Source: Erpobdella octoculata | Lineage: Eukaryota; Annelida; Clitellata; Hirudinida; Erpobdellidae | Assembly (NCBI GenBank): GCA_963978895.1 | Contig: OZ022243.1 | Location: 13,285,765-13,349,764, forward strand | Length of the DNA stretch: 64,000 bases | Direction: 5' to 3' | In this document: piece by piece, positions 27,549 through 37,921 of the stretch | Position numbering within the stretch: position 1 is the stretch's first letter | How the letters are laid out: each line of letters starts with the position of its first letter | Position numbers and translations under genes: made by a program | Notes under the pieces: generated by a model | Database searches by the model: none | What the model was told of the DNA's origin: nothing | What the model saw: the letters and a program-made list of their open reading frames with translations, nothing else

Positions 27549-28127
27549 TCATAGATAAATTTCCACTCAGCGCTCTGATTTTTTAAAATTTAAAATGCAT
27601 ATTAATTAATTAAAAATGTATAGTAACTTTTTAAAATGTTATTATTATTTTATTATGTTATTTTATTTTAATATTAACTCTTCCTAGCTTTTCATTCCTT
27701 GAATTGTATTACTCCGCGTGTCAACACTGCCTTTGGATATTTTTGTTTAAAGTCGGTTTTTAGTAAGTTTTTCTGTAAAATACTTGTTCTTAATATGTTT
27801 TGATAATGTTCTATGGTTATTCTATTAAACAGTTTTTTAAACCGTTTTTCCATCGAAATCGGTTCAGGACGCTATACTGCAGGATTACCGTAGCGGAAAC
27901 GAAGGTACGATGTAAAAACTACACGTAAAGCTACAATCAAGATTTATTTGAAATCACCAGACGAAAACAAACGATGTCCACGATGTCCTAACTGTAGTGG
28001 AAAAACCAAGAATAAACAAAGAGCAACATGAATATAACACTAAAATAGATAAAATAATAAATGATAAAATAACACTTATAATATAATAATATATTATACT
28101 AATTATAATAATATATAAAATCCTACA

Positions 28128-28150
28128 AATACTCCCTCCCCAGAGAGCAA
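28128..28150 (-). promoter_or_regulatory. Polypurine tract of the Gypsy element
   Basis: On the minus strand CTCTGGGGAGGGAGTATT directly precedes the 3' LTR, the expected place and composition for the primer of plus-strand DNA synthesis. Confidence 0.75.
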
Positions 28151-29217
28151 CGCGAACGAGAAAAAAAATGAGAAATAAAATTTGAAATGTCACATCATAT
28201 AATCAGCAGGTCTTTTTGGCCAATGGACTCTTCTGCCAGACCTTGTCTTGACGGAGAGTGCAGTGAAGTGGGCTGGTCCGTGTGTGTCCCGGTCGTCTTC
28301 ACTGAGGTCGGTGGCGTTGCTGTGATCGGTGTTGATGTTACAGTCGTTCTAGACGCTTCTGTGGTGATTGGAGTTGCAGTCGTCCATTCTTGTTGACTAC
28401 AAAATATTGTTCATGGCGTTCCACTACATCGTATGGGCCGTCATATCGAGATTGCAATGGATGTCTATGATGGTCCACACGAATCCATACCTGTGCAGGG
28501 CTTTAGGTACATATGACGTTTTCTTCTGTGGCCTAGGTTGATGTGCCTTATGCTGTTTTATGTGATCCTTCAAGCGAGCGACGTAGCCTGTTGTATTGAG
28601 ATTTGAGTTGGCTGCGGATGTCGAAGGAAATTCACCTGGGAGTCTAAGTGTCGTGCCATAAACCAGTTCAGATGGTGAACATTGGAGATCTTCTTTGACT
28701 GTCGAGCGGATACCCAAGAGGACTATTGGCAATGCTTCAGTCCATCCTGACTTTGAAGTGTGAGATGACAGTGAAGCCTTGAGTTGACGATGGAAACGTT
28801 CGACCATTCCATGGGACGCAGGTTGGTAGGCAGTAGTTCTAATATGATGGATGCCTAACAGCTTGCTCATCTGTTGAAAGAAGTGTGATGAAAATTGGCT
28901 GCCTCGGTCCGTCGTGTCTCAGGTACTCCAAAATTTGCTACCCATCCTGATATAAAATTCTGTATTACTGTATCTGTGGGAGTGTCAATTAAAGGAATGG
29001 CTACCGGCCATCTGGTAAAGCGATCCACACATGTAAGAATGTTCGAGCAACCATTAGATGAAGGAAGTGGTCCTACCAGGTCAATGTGGACGTGTTGAAA
29101 ACGGCTTTTCGGTAGCGGAAACTTAGTCAGTGCCGTGGCTGTGTATTTTGTTTTTTTGGCATGACAGACATTCTCGGCACCACGTTCTGACATCTCTATC
29201 CATGTTTGGCCATACAA
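28133..29217 (-). pseudogene. Gypsy integrase and C-terminal region, frameshifted
   Basis: One frame (29217-28867) carries HVHIDLVGPLP, where the D is the first catalytic acid, then LTCVDRFTRWPVAIPL. A second frame (28870-28424) carries [20 protein letters not shown], containing the catalytic E, then the usual [10 protein letters not shown] region. At least one frameshift, near 28900, separates them. Downstream, about 28420-28200, the reading continues with further stops. Integrase would insert the cDNA into chromosomes; this copy is broken. Confidence 0.88.
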
Positions 29218-30955
29218 ATCTTTGTCGAACCAATCTAGATGTGGCTCTTGCGCCTGGATGGGATAGAGAATGAAGGTTCAAAAATATTTTGTGTCGGAGT
29301 TGTTCTGGAACAACTGGTCTTGGTTCTCCTAGTGACGTGTCCACAAAAATATATCCTCGGCCTGAGGGGACAGGAACTTTCTCGATCTGTAGAGAGGTGT
29401 GTTGTAATTGTAGATTGAGATCATCTGCTTGTAAGTCGGCAATCTCTTGTAAATCGACAACCGTTATCGCGTTGGCCTCGGTCCGAGAAAGCGCATCTGC
29501 AACTACATTGTCTGTTCCTTTGATGTGTTTTATCTCAGCAGAGAACTGTGAAATGTAGTCTAACTGCCTGGCTTCTCTCGGTGAGTGGCGACTCGAGTTG
29601 GTCCTGAGAGCGAAGGTGAGTGGCTTGTGATCCGTGAAGATGGTAAACTGACGACCTTCAAGGAAGTGTTGAAAGTGCTTGATGGCTTGATAGATCGCAA
29701 GCAACTCTCGGCCAAAAGTGCTGTACCTCGTCTGGGCTGGATGAAATTTCTGCGAGAAAAATGCTATAGGTTGACGCTTACCATCCCGTACCTGCTCGAG
29801 AACTGCTCCTGCTGCTATGTCTGAAGCATCCGTCAGAAGTTGTAGTTCACTTCTGTCATCTATGAAACCCAAGCGTGTGGCATTCTGAAGAGCTTCTTTT
29901 GTTTGATGAAAGGCTTGAGTTTGAGCATCAGTCAAACAAAGGGATTTCGGAGATGGTTTCTGTCGGAGTATATCTGTTAACGGTGCCAGTAAACCTGAAC
30001 AATGGGGAATAAAACGCCTGTAGAAATTAACCATTCCTATAAACCGTTGGAGTTGGTTGATACTTTCCGGTTGCTTGTACTCCACGATTGCCTGGATCCT
30101 GTTGGGAAGAGGTCTGATTCCGTCTTGATCGAGGTGGTGTCCAAGGAAGTTGGTGGATGGTACGGCAAACTCACACTTGTCGACGTTGATTGTGAGATGA
30201 AATTTGCTGAATCTGCTAAATACTTTCTCGAGATGAAGAAGATGCTCTTCTAGGGAGGTACTGGCGATTAAAACATCATCTATGTACACAAAAGCATAAG
30301 TTAAACCTCTGAGGACTTCGTCCATAAACCGTTGGAAAATTTGAGCAGCGTTCCTTAGTCCAAAAGGAAGACGTACGAATTTGTACAATCCGAAAGGTGT
30401 TGTAATGGCGGTTTTCTGGATGTCTTCCTCTGCAATTGGAATATGGTGGAAGGCTCTCACCAAATCGATTCTGGAGAATATCTTGCAATTGATGAGGTTG
30501 CTTGAAAAATCATGCAGGTGAGGAACTGGATATCTATCGGGAATTGTGTCGCTGTTCAATGCACGGTAGTCGCCGCATGGCTTCCAATCTCCAGATGCCT
30601 TTAGTACCAAATGCAGAGGCGAAGACCACGGACTTGATGAGGGTCTTATTATGCCTAGTTGGATCATGTGGTCAAATTCCGCTTTTGCAAGCTTTAACTT
30701 CTCCGGTGGCAGACGGCGTGGCCTTGAAAATGTTGGAAGTCCCTTGGTGACGATACTGTGCCTTGTCTTGTGTTGCACTTCCTCGTTGAAATTTGATGGT
30801 CGGCTGATGGTTGGGTATCTTTCTAGAAGTCTAGCTACTGCCTCAACAGAAGATCTTGCAACCCGAATCTGAGTCGGCACTGACTTGGAGATTGACCCGA
30901 TGACTGCCAAGGATGTTGTGTTGTCCACCAAGAGTTGACTGGACATGTCCACCAC
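29123..30955 (-). CDS. Gypsy reverse transcriptase-RNase H and integrase zinc finger
   Basis: Open for 610 codons. RT has [10 protein letters not shown] (D about 164) and the active-site YIDD at about 224-227, preceded by RLPFGLRNA. RNase H follows, with [16 protein letters not shown] near 376 and FTDHKPL. The HHCC finger of integrase is near 560-600 ([16 protein letters not shown]). The ATG is only the first Met in the open stretch: in the intact element this was internal to a polyprotein. The frame itself is undamaged, but the polyprotein is cut upstream by a SINE fragment and downstream by a frameshift. Confidence 0.92.
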   Translation of the reverse strand: MVDMSSQLLVDNTTSLAVIGSISKSVPTQIRVARSSVEAVARLLERYPTISRPSNFNEEVQHKTRHSIVTKGLPTFSRPRRLPPEKLKLAKAEFDHMIQLGIIRPSSSPWSSPLHLVLKASGDWKPCGDYRALNSDTIPDRYPVPHLHDFSSNLINCKIFSRIDLVRAFHHIPIAEEDIQKTAITTPFGLYKFVRLPFGLRNAAQIFQRFMDEVLRGLTYAFVYIDDVLIASTSLEEHLLHLEKVFSRFSKFHLTINVDKCEFAVPSTNFLGHHLDQDGIRPLPNRIQAIVEYKQPESINQLQRFIGMVNFYRRFIPHCSGLLAPLTDILRQKPSPKSLCLTDAQTQAFHQTKEALQNATRLGFIDDRSELQLLTDASDIAAGAVLEQVRDGKRQPIAFFSQKFHPAQTRYSTFGRELLAIYQAIKHFQHFLEGRQFTIFTDHKPLTFALRTNSSRHSPREARQLDYISQFSAEIKHIKGTDNVVADALSRTEANAITVVDLQEIADLQADDLNLQLQHTSLQIEKVPVPSGRGYIFVDTSLGEPRPVVPEQLRHKIFLNLHSLSHPGARATSRLVRQRFVWPNMDRDVRTWCRECLSCQKNKIHSHGTD

Positions 30956-30959
30956 CAGA

Positions 30960-31110
30960 TTGAAATAATAATGATGAATTTATATAGCGCCAGATAAGTC
31001 AGAGGCGCTTACGAAGGTTCCTTTGGATCGGAAACTTCGAAGAACACGCTATTTTCATAGACATGAGAAAGCAATGCGAGTGAACTCCTTGCCTAAGGGA
31101 GTTACGCTGA
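30960..31110 (-). repeat. SINE fragment inserted between protease and RT
   Basis: It contains a 40-bp core (31070-31109, AGCAATGCGAGTGAACTCCT onward) that matches 56711-56750 at 39 of 40 positions. It also has a tail (ATTTATATAGCGCC, GAGGCGCTTA) of the kind found on many SINEs. It separates two parts of the Gypsy polyprotein. Confidence 0.75.
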
Positions 31111-31468
31111 TGGGTTTCTGGACCTCGGCTACGAGAAAAACCCAGGGGTATTGCCTGCGTAAACCGAGGTTAACCATCAGGGATTTCTGCCCATAAGTTT
31201 TGATGATGGAGCTGTTGGCTGCATGAAGAGTGAATGATGATGGAGTGAGAGAATGCTTGGCTGGTGGAGGAATGACGCTCACTTCTGCACCAGTGTCGAT
31301 GAGGAACGTGAGGCTGTTGAATGCGTCTTTGATAAATAATAGGCGACTCACGTTTTGTTGGCCGTGGACAGATGTCGCCCCTACTGTCCGGCCCTGTCTT
31401 TTAAATCCCAGCTGCACGGCTGAATGCACTTCTTGGCTTTTTCTCCAAACGTCTGATGGTACCAGCAC
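31111..31468 (-). pseudogene. Gypsy protease region
   Basis: The minus strand reads LIDTGAEVSVIP, the retropepsin active site. Downstream it continues to VFLVAEVQKPI, where the SINE fragment begins. The upstream end runs into the gag zinc-knuckle region. The domain is the aspartyl protease that would process the polyprotein. Confidence 0.88.
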
Positions 31469-31550
31469 ATGCCTGGTTTTGTACCGGAACTGCGAGAACG
31501 GCGTCGCAATGACGACGGTTGTCGACTCCCTGACCGGCTCCTACCTAGCT
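31440..31550 (-). pseudogene. Gag C-terminus with Cys-rich knuckle
   Basis: The minus-strand frame includes CWYHQTFGEKAKKCIQPC, a zinc-knuckle-like motif found at the end of many Gypsy gag proteins. The rest of gag lies beyond the MULE at 31560-36080. Confidence 0.7.
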
Positions 31551-31583
31551 GGTTGGCTGAGGTCCATCAAGATAGCCCTGGCC

Positions 31584-32475
31584 CTGGTTTTTTGCCATAC
31601 TAAAATACACAGAAAACTAGTTTTTGATTTTTCCTAACTAAACCAATTGCTGAGACAAATATCTAATTACATATTCTGAAACTACATGATTTATCCGATT
31701 TTTTAAAAATAAAAGCAAAAAAATCTACCGACTAATTTGTTTTTAATTGATTTATGACGTTACTGGTTTTTCGCCATACTAAAATACACAGAAAACGGTT
31801 TTTGATTTTTCCTAGCTAAACCAATTGCTGAGACAAATATCTAATTACATATTCTGAAACTACATGATTTATCCGATTTTTTTAAAGTAAAAGCAAAAAA
31901 ATCTACCGACTAATTTGTTTTTAATTGATTTTTGAAGTTAATGGTTTTTCGCCATACTAAAATACACAGAAAACGGTTTTTGATTTTTCCTAGCTAAACC
32001 AATTGCTGAGACAAATATCTAATTACATATTCTGAAACTACATGATTTATCCGATTTTTTAAAAGTAAAAGCAAAAAAATCTACCGACTAATTTGTTTTT
32101 AATTGATTTTTGAAGTTACTGGTTTTTCGCCATACTAAAATACACAGAAAACGGTTTTTGATTTTTCCTAACCAAACCAATTGCTGAGACAAATATCTAA
32201 TTACATATTCTGAAACTACATGATTTATCCGATTTTTTAAAAGTAAAAGCAAAAAAATCTACCGACTTATTTGTTTTTAATTGATTTTTGAAGTTACTCG
32301 TTTTTCGCCATACTAAAATACACAGAAAACGGTTTTTGATTTTTCCTAACTAAACCAATTGCTGAGACAAATATCTAATTACATATTCTGAAACTACATG
32401 ATTTATCCGATTTTTTAAAAGTAAAAGCAAACACATGTACCGACTAATTTTTTTTTTATTGATTTTTGAAGTTAC
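31584..32475. repeat. Five tandem 178-bp units at the MULE left end
   Basis: CTGGTTTTTCGCCATACTAA begins units at about 31584, 31763, 31941, 32119 and 32297. Units differ by only a few bases. The same unit occurs once, inverted, at 35871-36048, so the array is the expanded form of one terminal repeat. Confidence 0.95.
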
Positions 32476-32552
32476 TGGGTTACTGCGAGCGTTGCGCAGT
32501 GTGTAGCGCGTGTCTTGTGATTGGTTGAGGGATTTAATAGTGAAGTGAAAGA

Positions 32553-32625
32553 TATGAATTTATTTATATTGCGCCAGATAAAGTCTGAGGCGCTTAAGAA
32601 GGTTCCTTTGGAATCGGAAACTATA
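32553..32625. repeat. SINE tail fragment
   Basis: GAATTTATTTATATTGCGCC, GAGGCGCTTAAGAAGGTTCC and TTTGGAATCGGAAAC resemble 30982-31035. It lies just upstream of the MULE gene. Confidence 0.65.
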
Positions 32626-32728
32626 TATATATAACTTAAACTACTTCCTAAACTTCGACTTCACGATGGCTTATAGTGGAATTCACTCAATTCAGTATTG
32701 GTAATTTAGCGTTTCACCTTAATCAGAC

Positions 32729-35707
32729 ATGTCTTTCGGAAAATTTCCTTCAAACCAAAAAAACGTAAACATAAACACTTTGTTTAAATTTATTTCCGAC
32801 AGAGGATTTACGCCAGAGCAAATATGTAAGGCTTCCATCCATGACCCCTCTTCATTTTACGGAGAAGCGTGCACCTATTTTAAAATAACAAACTCGGAGG
32901 TTAATCGAAAGTTTTTCTATAACAGATGGGTTCGTGGTGCCGAAAATATTAAGCAGCTTATGATGAAGCACGAAAATAACGAAACTGAGATACCTCCCAC
33001 AGCGGTTAGTGTTGAAAAACAGAGTCAAATCGAAACTGCGGATATGGATATCGGAACACACGCTACATTGGATGATTTAGAAAAACAAAGTGAGGACAGA
33101 AACGGCACAAATAAAGAGTGTGGAACTGGCGAGGTAAGTCCGGTGAAAAGTGAAAAGCAAACTCACGCCTCAGGCTTTAAGGGATGTAAAATTGTTCTAT
33201 CTCAATTCACCCTTACTCCTCAAGATTTTAATGTAGTGTGCCCATCGAAAGGAAAAAAGAATGACTCGCAGAATATGCGTGACGTTAGCACTTTTTACGA
33301 AGTAGTTAAACCGTGCGTGCTATGCATTAGAACAGTAAATTACACAAATGAAAACACGGCAAAAATTATTTTTTTTTCCAAATTTAAAGGCTGCAGGTTA
33401 TATGTGGCAGTATTCCAAAGGGAAACTTATAACGTGACAATCAGAAGCAACAGCTCTACCATCAATCACGTCGGGAATGTGACAGGCCAATTGCGTGGCC
33501 TCAAGCGCGATAGAGTAAAGGACTTATTAAAGGTTAGTCACCCTAGTGTAGTAAGAACTGAAGCCTTTCGTTTAGCAAATTTTGAACTAGCGGAAGCAGG
33601 AAACCTGGAAAATCTGCATTCCGTAAATGTGCTTCGACAAGCACGATCGGAAATATTTGCAGAGGAGGATTTTGAGAAAGATGATTATGAGGATCTGTCT
33701 GCCATGTTTGAGAGTGAACAAAAACTTCCCTTTAAAGAGCGGTTTCTGTACATGATTGGAAAACCCAGTTTCCTGATCTGTTTTTCTCATGAACAAATCG
33801 AACACGCTTCCCGTCAGCGTGGAGTTCTGCATTTTTGTAAGGAAATTGGATAAGCTTTCTAAAAGAATTTTTTACTACAGTGCGGTATTTTCTGTGGGGG
33901 GGGGGTAGAGTCCCTCTAGTTGATATAATAAGTTGTAGACATGACGCCGCCACTATAGCTGGATATCTGCTTCAAGTTAAGCATTACGTTTTGGAACATA
34001 AACACGTTTGGCCACTGTTTGAAGAAGTGGTTACGGATTTTTCGATGGCCCTTGTATCCGCTGTGTTGCAAGGTTTCAATACATTAACTATATCTAGTTA
34101 CCTCCAAAAGGCCTACGAATGGTCGATAGCCGAAAAAAAACCTAAAGACGTAACAATGGTGAAACTGTGCTATGCACATTTAATGAAATGTCTAGCTTGC
34201 CATTCAAAGCAAAATAGCACTGCAAACCAACACAAATTTCAATTATTGGCAATAACAAATATTATATACGCTGCGACCTTTGCTGCGACTGACGTAATAA
34301 TTAAAGCTTTTCTTTTCTTGCTCAGTTGCAAGGGGAATTGCATTGAGAAAGAAAGGTATTTGGAACTCTTTACTGATTCGGAACCCATACAAGCGGAGAA
34401 CGTAGATAAAGATGAAGATGAAGAAGTAGAAGAAGAAGATACACCTGAAACAACAGTGTATCAGAGCAGTCCCTTTTTTAAGAAGTATAAGGATTGGCTG
34501 GGAGAGCATAACCATGAGGATTCAGAAAAAAATGAAAACGAACTTTATAACATAAAGTTCGTAGAAATATTCCTTAAGAAATACTGCCCTTACCTGCCAT
34601 TGATAGGGTCTTATTTAAATTCCACGCCGGGAACACCACGTTCAAACTCGATGGTAGAAAACCATTTTAGGAACATTAAGCAGGACGTCCTGCAGAGCCA
34701 AACAAATCTTAAAATCGGAAGATTTGTTCGTTTACTGCGAAACCATGTAAAAGGTAAGTGTAATGAGATCACAATTCTAAAACCAAAAGGTAAGATCAGG
34801 AAGAACCTTAAGGCTAAACCTGAGCTAACCAGTAAAGAAAAATGGGGCAAGAGAGTACAACGAAAGGGCACGTATCGTACAATGTTAATGCCAGTCAAAA
34901 TTAATGTGGCAAAAACGGTTGGAAAGAAACCGATAAAACTTAATAATCATCTATTAGCTAATGAGAACTACTACAAAATTTTTGAAGAAAACAAGTTATC
35001 GATCGTCTGTACATTCAATGGTGAGTCTTTAAAGCTCTCAGAATTCGTTTTTTTATATGATGGAGAATGGTTAAGTAATTATGTAATAGATTACATCGCA
35101 GGGATTAAGTTGAAAAATTCGAATTACATTCCCTGCGGTGACTTTTCCCTAAACTTTGAGATTTTCGAAAATAATTTATCCCATGAATCTCCCATTATTA
35201 ACTATAACTTTTTTAAATCTCTGTACACTTTTTGCGTGTATAATGCTCATCGAAATCATTTCTGTTTATTTATTATAAACAATGTACAGAAGACAATCTC
35301 TTTTTACGATCCGTTAATAGGTCTGCATTTTAAGAAATGAAGCAATGCCATATTATGTTGATGAATTTGTAATTCAAGACCGAAGACAACAAAAGGACGC
35401 TTTCAATTGTGGGATATATGTCATGGAATATATGTTTCGATTGGATGGGAATTTGGATTTCACAAAGCCATTCAGAGCCAGCACGTACAGAAACGAACTA
35501 ATCGAGGAGATTTTGTCACTGTCTAACGACATGGAAGACATATGCTTGTATTGTGGTACAGATGAAGATAAGAATTATGTGCAATGTTCTTATTGTGAAC
35601 GTTGGATTCACCAAAGTTGTACCAGGAAAAATTTCGATCCTACCGTATGGGATCAGGTTGATTTTGTATGCGTGCTTTGCTTAAATTATTTTTTTACAAA
35701 AACATAA
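32729..35707 (+). pseudogene. MULE transposase-Ulp1 protease-PHD protein, frameshifted
   Basis: Three frames follow one another: 32729-33853, 33880-35340 and 35345-35707. The first starts MSFGKFPSNQKNVNINTLFK and is rich in charged residues. The second contains EVVTDFSMALVSAVLQGFN, a MULE-type second catalytic Asp. It also has the segment NAHRNHFCLFIINNVQ with YDPL (His and Asp of a C48/Ulp1-like site). The third supplies the Gln/Cys part (RRQQKDAFNCGIYVMEY), then a PHD finger (ICLYCGTDEDKNYVQC, ERWIHQSC, FVCVLC). Breaks fall near 33850, at a 10-11-base G run (33896-33906), and near 35340. The first catalytic Asp region coincides with the first break. The joined order would be N-domain, DDE core, protease, PHD. 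Confidence 0.8.
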
Positions 35708-35870
35708 TTATTAATTCTTATATAATTCAAACTCAAAGATTAATTTTTAAATAAAATTTCGTTAGTAAATAAAAATAATGTGCAAATTATATTTTATACA
35801 GATTCATTTTTGTTTATATTTTATCTATGTTTATATTACGTTACCGGGAATAGCGCCGGTTATGTATGGA

Positions 35871-36048
35871 ACTTCAAAAATCAATTAAAAACAAATTAAT
35901 CGGTAGATTTTTTTGCTTTTATTTTTAAAAAATCGGATAAATCATGTAGTTTCAGAATATGTAATTAGATATTTGTCTCAGCAATTAGTTTAGTTAGGAA
36001 AAATCAAAAACCGTTTTCTGTGTATTTTAGTATGGCGAAAAACCAGGG
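35871..36048. repeat. Single inverted 178-bp terminal unit
   Basis: Reverse complement of the repeat unit at 31584-32475, placed just inside the right tip of the MULE. Confidence 0.93.
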
Positions 36049-36398
36049 CTAAGTCCGCCAGGGCTATCTTGATGGACCTGGTTGGCTGCTAGTGCAGAGA
36101 TGCTCACTGTTATCTGTTGCAGCATGGCATAGATGTCTGTTGGTAGTGTCGATTGTGCCGGTGTTGATGATACTTGGGCCATCGTCGGTTGTTGTGACTC
36201 GCATATCTTGTCGGCAATGTTTGACAAATCGAGTAGCGTTCTGTCACTGAAAGAAGCTAATATCGGCTTGACGTTGCTGGGGGTATGGGTAAAACGCGAT
36301 CCTGCGATCCGCGAACCGGTATTTAGCGAACCCTTTGCGAACTCGGTCGGTGATTGGTTAAGGGAAAAATCACGTGATAGCCGTGGTTCGCTGTTTAC

Positions 36399-36605
36399 TA
36401 AGCTTCTGCGTCCCGTTATTTCATCATATCGTCCCGGAACGATACGATACGATACGATTTCTGTCAATAGGTAGATTATAATCGAGAACCAAATTTAAGT
36501 CTCGCTATTTTTATATCGATACGAGACTTCTTCCGTAGGCTGTATCGTTTCAATGGCGAAATCACGATTGAATTCGAGATAACGATATCGGGACGCAGAT
36601 GCTTA
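36399..36605. mobile_element. hAT MITE, 207 bp, exact 8-bp TSD
   Basis: Tips TAAGCTTCTGCGTCCCG and CGGGACGCAGATGCTTA. The TSD CTGTTTAC lies at 36391-36398 and 36606-36613. GATACGATAC motifs lie inside the ends. It belongs to the same family as the element at 52298-53815. Confidence 0.92.
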
Positions 36606-36612
36606 CTGTTTA

Positions 36613-36613
<1 letters not shown>

Positions 36614-36685
<72 letters not shown>

Positions 36686-36722
36686 CTTATATATATATAT
36701 ATATACATACATATATATATAC
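36614..36722. repeat. (CT)n-(TA)n microsatellite
   Basis: TCTCTCTC followed by TA repeats with ACATAC interruptions, starting exactly at the TSD of the hAT MITE. Confidence 0.97.
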
Positions 36723-37222
36723 CACGTGTTGTCAAGTTATTTCCCGCTCCGACATGTTCATGTCCAGCCGTTGGAAAGTGCTACCATATTCTTGCAGCTC
36801 GAAGAGCAATTGGACAAACACAATGGGACGAAAATAAAAAAATAAACCTTACACAGTTGAGGAGAAATACTCGCAAACGACCCGAGAAAACTGCAGGAAG
36901 AAAAAAACCTCGTCCTGCAGATATCGAAATTTTTCCAGCTGGTGATGCGGAAGAGCATGTAATAGCAGATTTGGTTGCTGTTGTGACTCAACCTAATTCA
37001 ATGCAACTTTCATCTGCTACCAACCAACCAACTGATGAATTCGATGAAACCATCCGCTATTCGTGCAGTTCAAGATTTCCTCCTAGATTAAAAAATAAAA
37101 AGGATGGAAATGCGATTCGTTGGAAAGGCTGTGATGAGTGCCTTCGATGGTACCACTCCGATTGTATAGTTGGTGTTAGAGGAAAGAAGAAATTCACGTG
37201 TGACTTTTGCAAGAAGAATTAA
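36722..37222 (+). pseudogene. SWIM zinc finger and PHD finger, C-terminal transposase remnant
   Basis: The frame reads [20 protein letters not shown], a SWIM finger (CxC...CxH) as found after the DDE core of MULE transposases. A linker and then a PHD-like finger (GCDECLRWYHSDC, FTCDFCKKN) end at a stop at 37220-37222. The catalytic part is missing. Confidence 0.75.
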
Positions 37223-37904
37223 GACAATTATTATTTATTATCAATATTTTTTTAATGTAATTATGTTTTTTTTTAATTTGGTTCTTTGAATAAAAAGTTT
37301 ATATACGTGCTTGCGTTCTATTCTTGACTTTGCATTTACACAATGGGTCACAAATAAAGTTCGCTTTTACGTTTTGGATCGCAATAAGGTTCGCTTTTTA
37401 GATCGCGTTTTACCGGTTCGCGGATCGCGTTTTACCCACACCCCGTTGCTGGGCATTCTGTCTAACCATAGCTGTCTCAAGATAGACTCATCCATCTGCT
37501 TGTTCCCAAGAAGACTCCTCATGTGGCGAAGAAGTTGGGACGGCAATCTACCATCCAGGTTGACGCCGCTGAATAACTCCCGAAACATTGTTGGCTCTGA
37601 GTGTCCGCACCTGTTGAGGACTGCTTCCTTTAAGGTTTGGTACGAATCAGATGTCGGAATGTTGAGTATGCAGTCCTGAACCTGCTCGGCCACGTGGAAC
37701 GGGAGGTGTTCGATGACGTACGAGTACTTAGACAATTCGGAGTTTACTCGACGTGTACGAAAAATGGCTTCTATGTTGCAAAACCACAATCTCGCATTTG
37801 AAGTAAAAAATGACGGGACACCGAGAATGCTTGTGCTGCATCATCGCTCAACATCGGCGTGCTGTCCGTACTTGTGAAATCAATGAAATCTTCCATATTT
37901 TCTA

Positions 37905-37921
37905 TAGTCGGGTCACCAATT
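37905..37921 (-). promoter_or_regulatory. Primer-binding site of the Gypsy element
   Basis: On the minus strand TGGTGACCCGAC lies three bases past the 5' LTR, complementary to a tRNA 3' end of the form GGGTCACCA. Confidence 0.6.

Larger units (their letters stand above)
26747..27889. mobile_element. DNA transposon in the LTR tip, exact 8-bp TSD
   Basis: Inverted ends GGTAATCCTGCAGTATAGCG plus TCCTGAACCGATTTCGATG match for about 40 bp. The TSD GTAGCGGA lies at 26739-26746 and 27890-27897, and is itself bases 2-9 of the LTR. No transposase is present and the superfamily is unassigned. A purine-rich minisatellite (27300-27548) lies inside. Confidence 0.9.
26738..28127 (-). repeat. 3' LTR of the Gypsy element, interrupted
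   Basis: The LTR tip (26738-26746) is cut off from the remainder (27890-28127) by the inserted element. The remaining sequence matches the 37922 LTR apart from one substitution and a short length difference in an AT-rich tract. Confidence 0.92.
31560..36080 (+). mobile_element. Rehavkus-like MULE, 4.5 kb, exact 9-bp TSD
   Basis: The inverted tips are AGGTCCATCAAGATAGCCCT (31560) and its reverse complement (to 36080). The TSD GGTTGGCTG lies at 31551-31559 and 36081-36089, inside Gypsy gag. The left end carries five 178-bp direct repeats; the right end has one, inverted. It encodes a transposase-like protein with a Ulp1-type protease segment and a C-terminal PHD finger. Terminal minisatellite arrays with a 9-bp TSD recall the Rehavkus group of MULEs; that assignment is from memory. 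Confidence 0.9.
36281..37443 (+). mobile_element. Small MULE carrying SWIM-PHD exon, exact 9-bp TSD
   Basis: Inverted tips GGGTATGGGTAAAACGCGAT and GGGTGTGGGTAAAACGCGAT on opposite ends. The TSD CGTTGCTGG lies at 36272-36280 and 37444-37452. The right end holds extra copies of the GATCGCGTTTTACCGGTTCG motif. It retains only the 3' part of a transposase gene and hosts a hAT MITE, so it is non-autonomous. Confidence 0.9.
36090..37789 (-). pseudogene. Gypsy gag, split by a second MULE
   Basis: Minus-strand gag sequence lies at 37789-37453 (SDSYQTLKEAVLNRCGHSEP, LLRHMRSLLGNKQMDE, typical of Gypsy capsid C-terminal regions) and at 36271-36090 (ILASFSDRTLLDLSNIADKI, then LQQITVSISALAANQ). The insertion at 36281-37443 and the larger MULE at 31560 break the frame. 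Gag would form the intracellular particle. Confidence 0.85.

Noticed and set aside
27182..27552. Ser-Arg-rich and Pro-Phe-rich frames resembling SR proteins
   Set aside because: They arise in every phase of the purine-rich minisatellite and recur at 51 and 59 kb in the same way.
30502..30872. Plus-strand frames within the Gypsy pol region
   Set aside because: They are shadows of the minus-strand RT-RNase H frame, which has all catalytic motifs.
31588..32475. CRISPR-like array
   Set aside because: The 178-bp direct repeats lack short repeat/unique-spacer structure and belong to a MULE terminus in an animal genome.
36027..36474. Plus-strand 113-codon frame and a longer minus-strand frame running into the MULE
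   Set aside because: The plus frame is antisense to gag; the minus frame mixes gag with MULE tip sequence beyond 36281.
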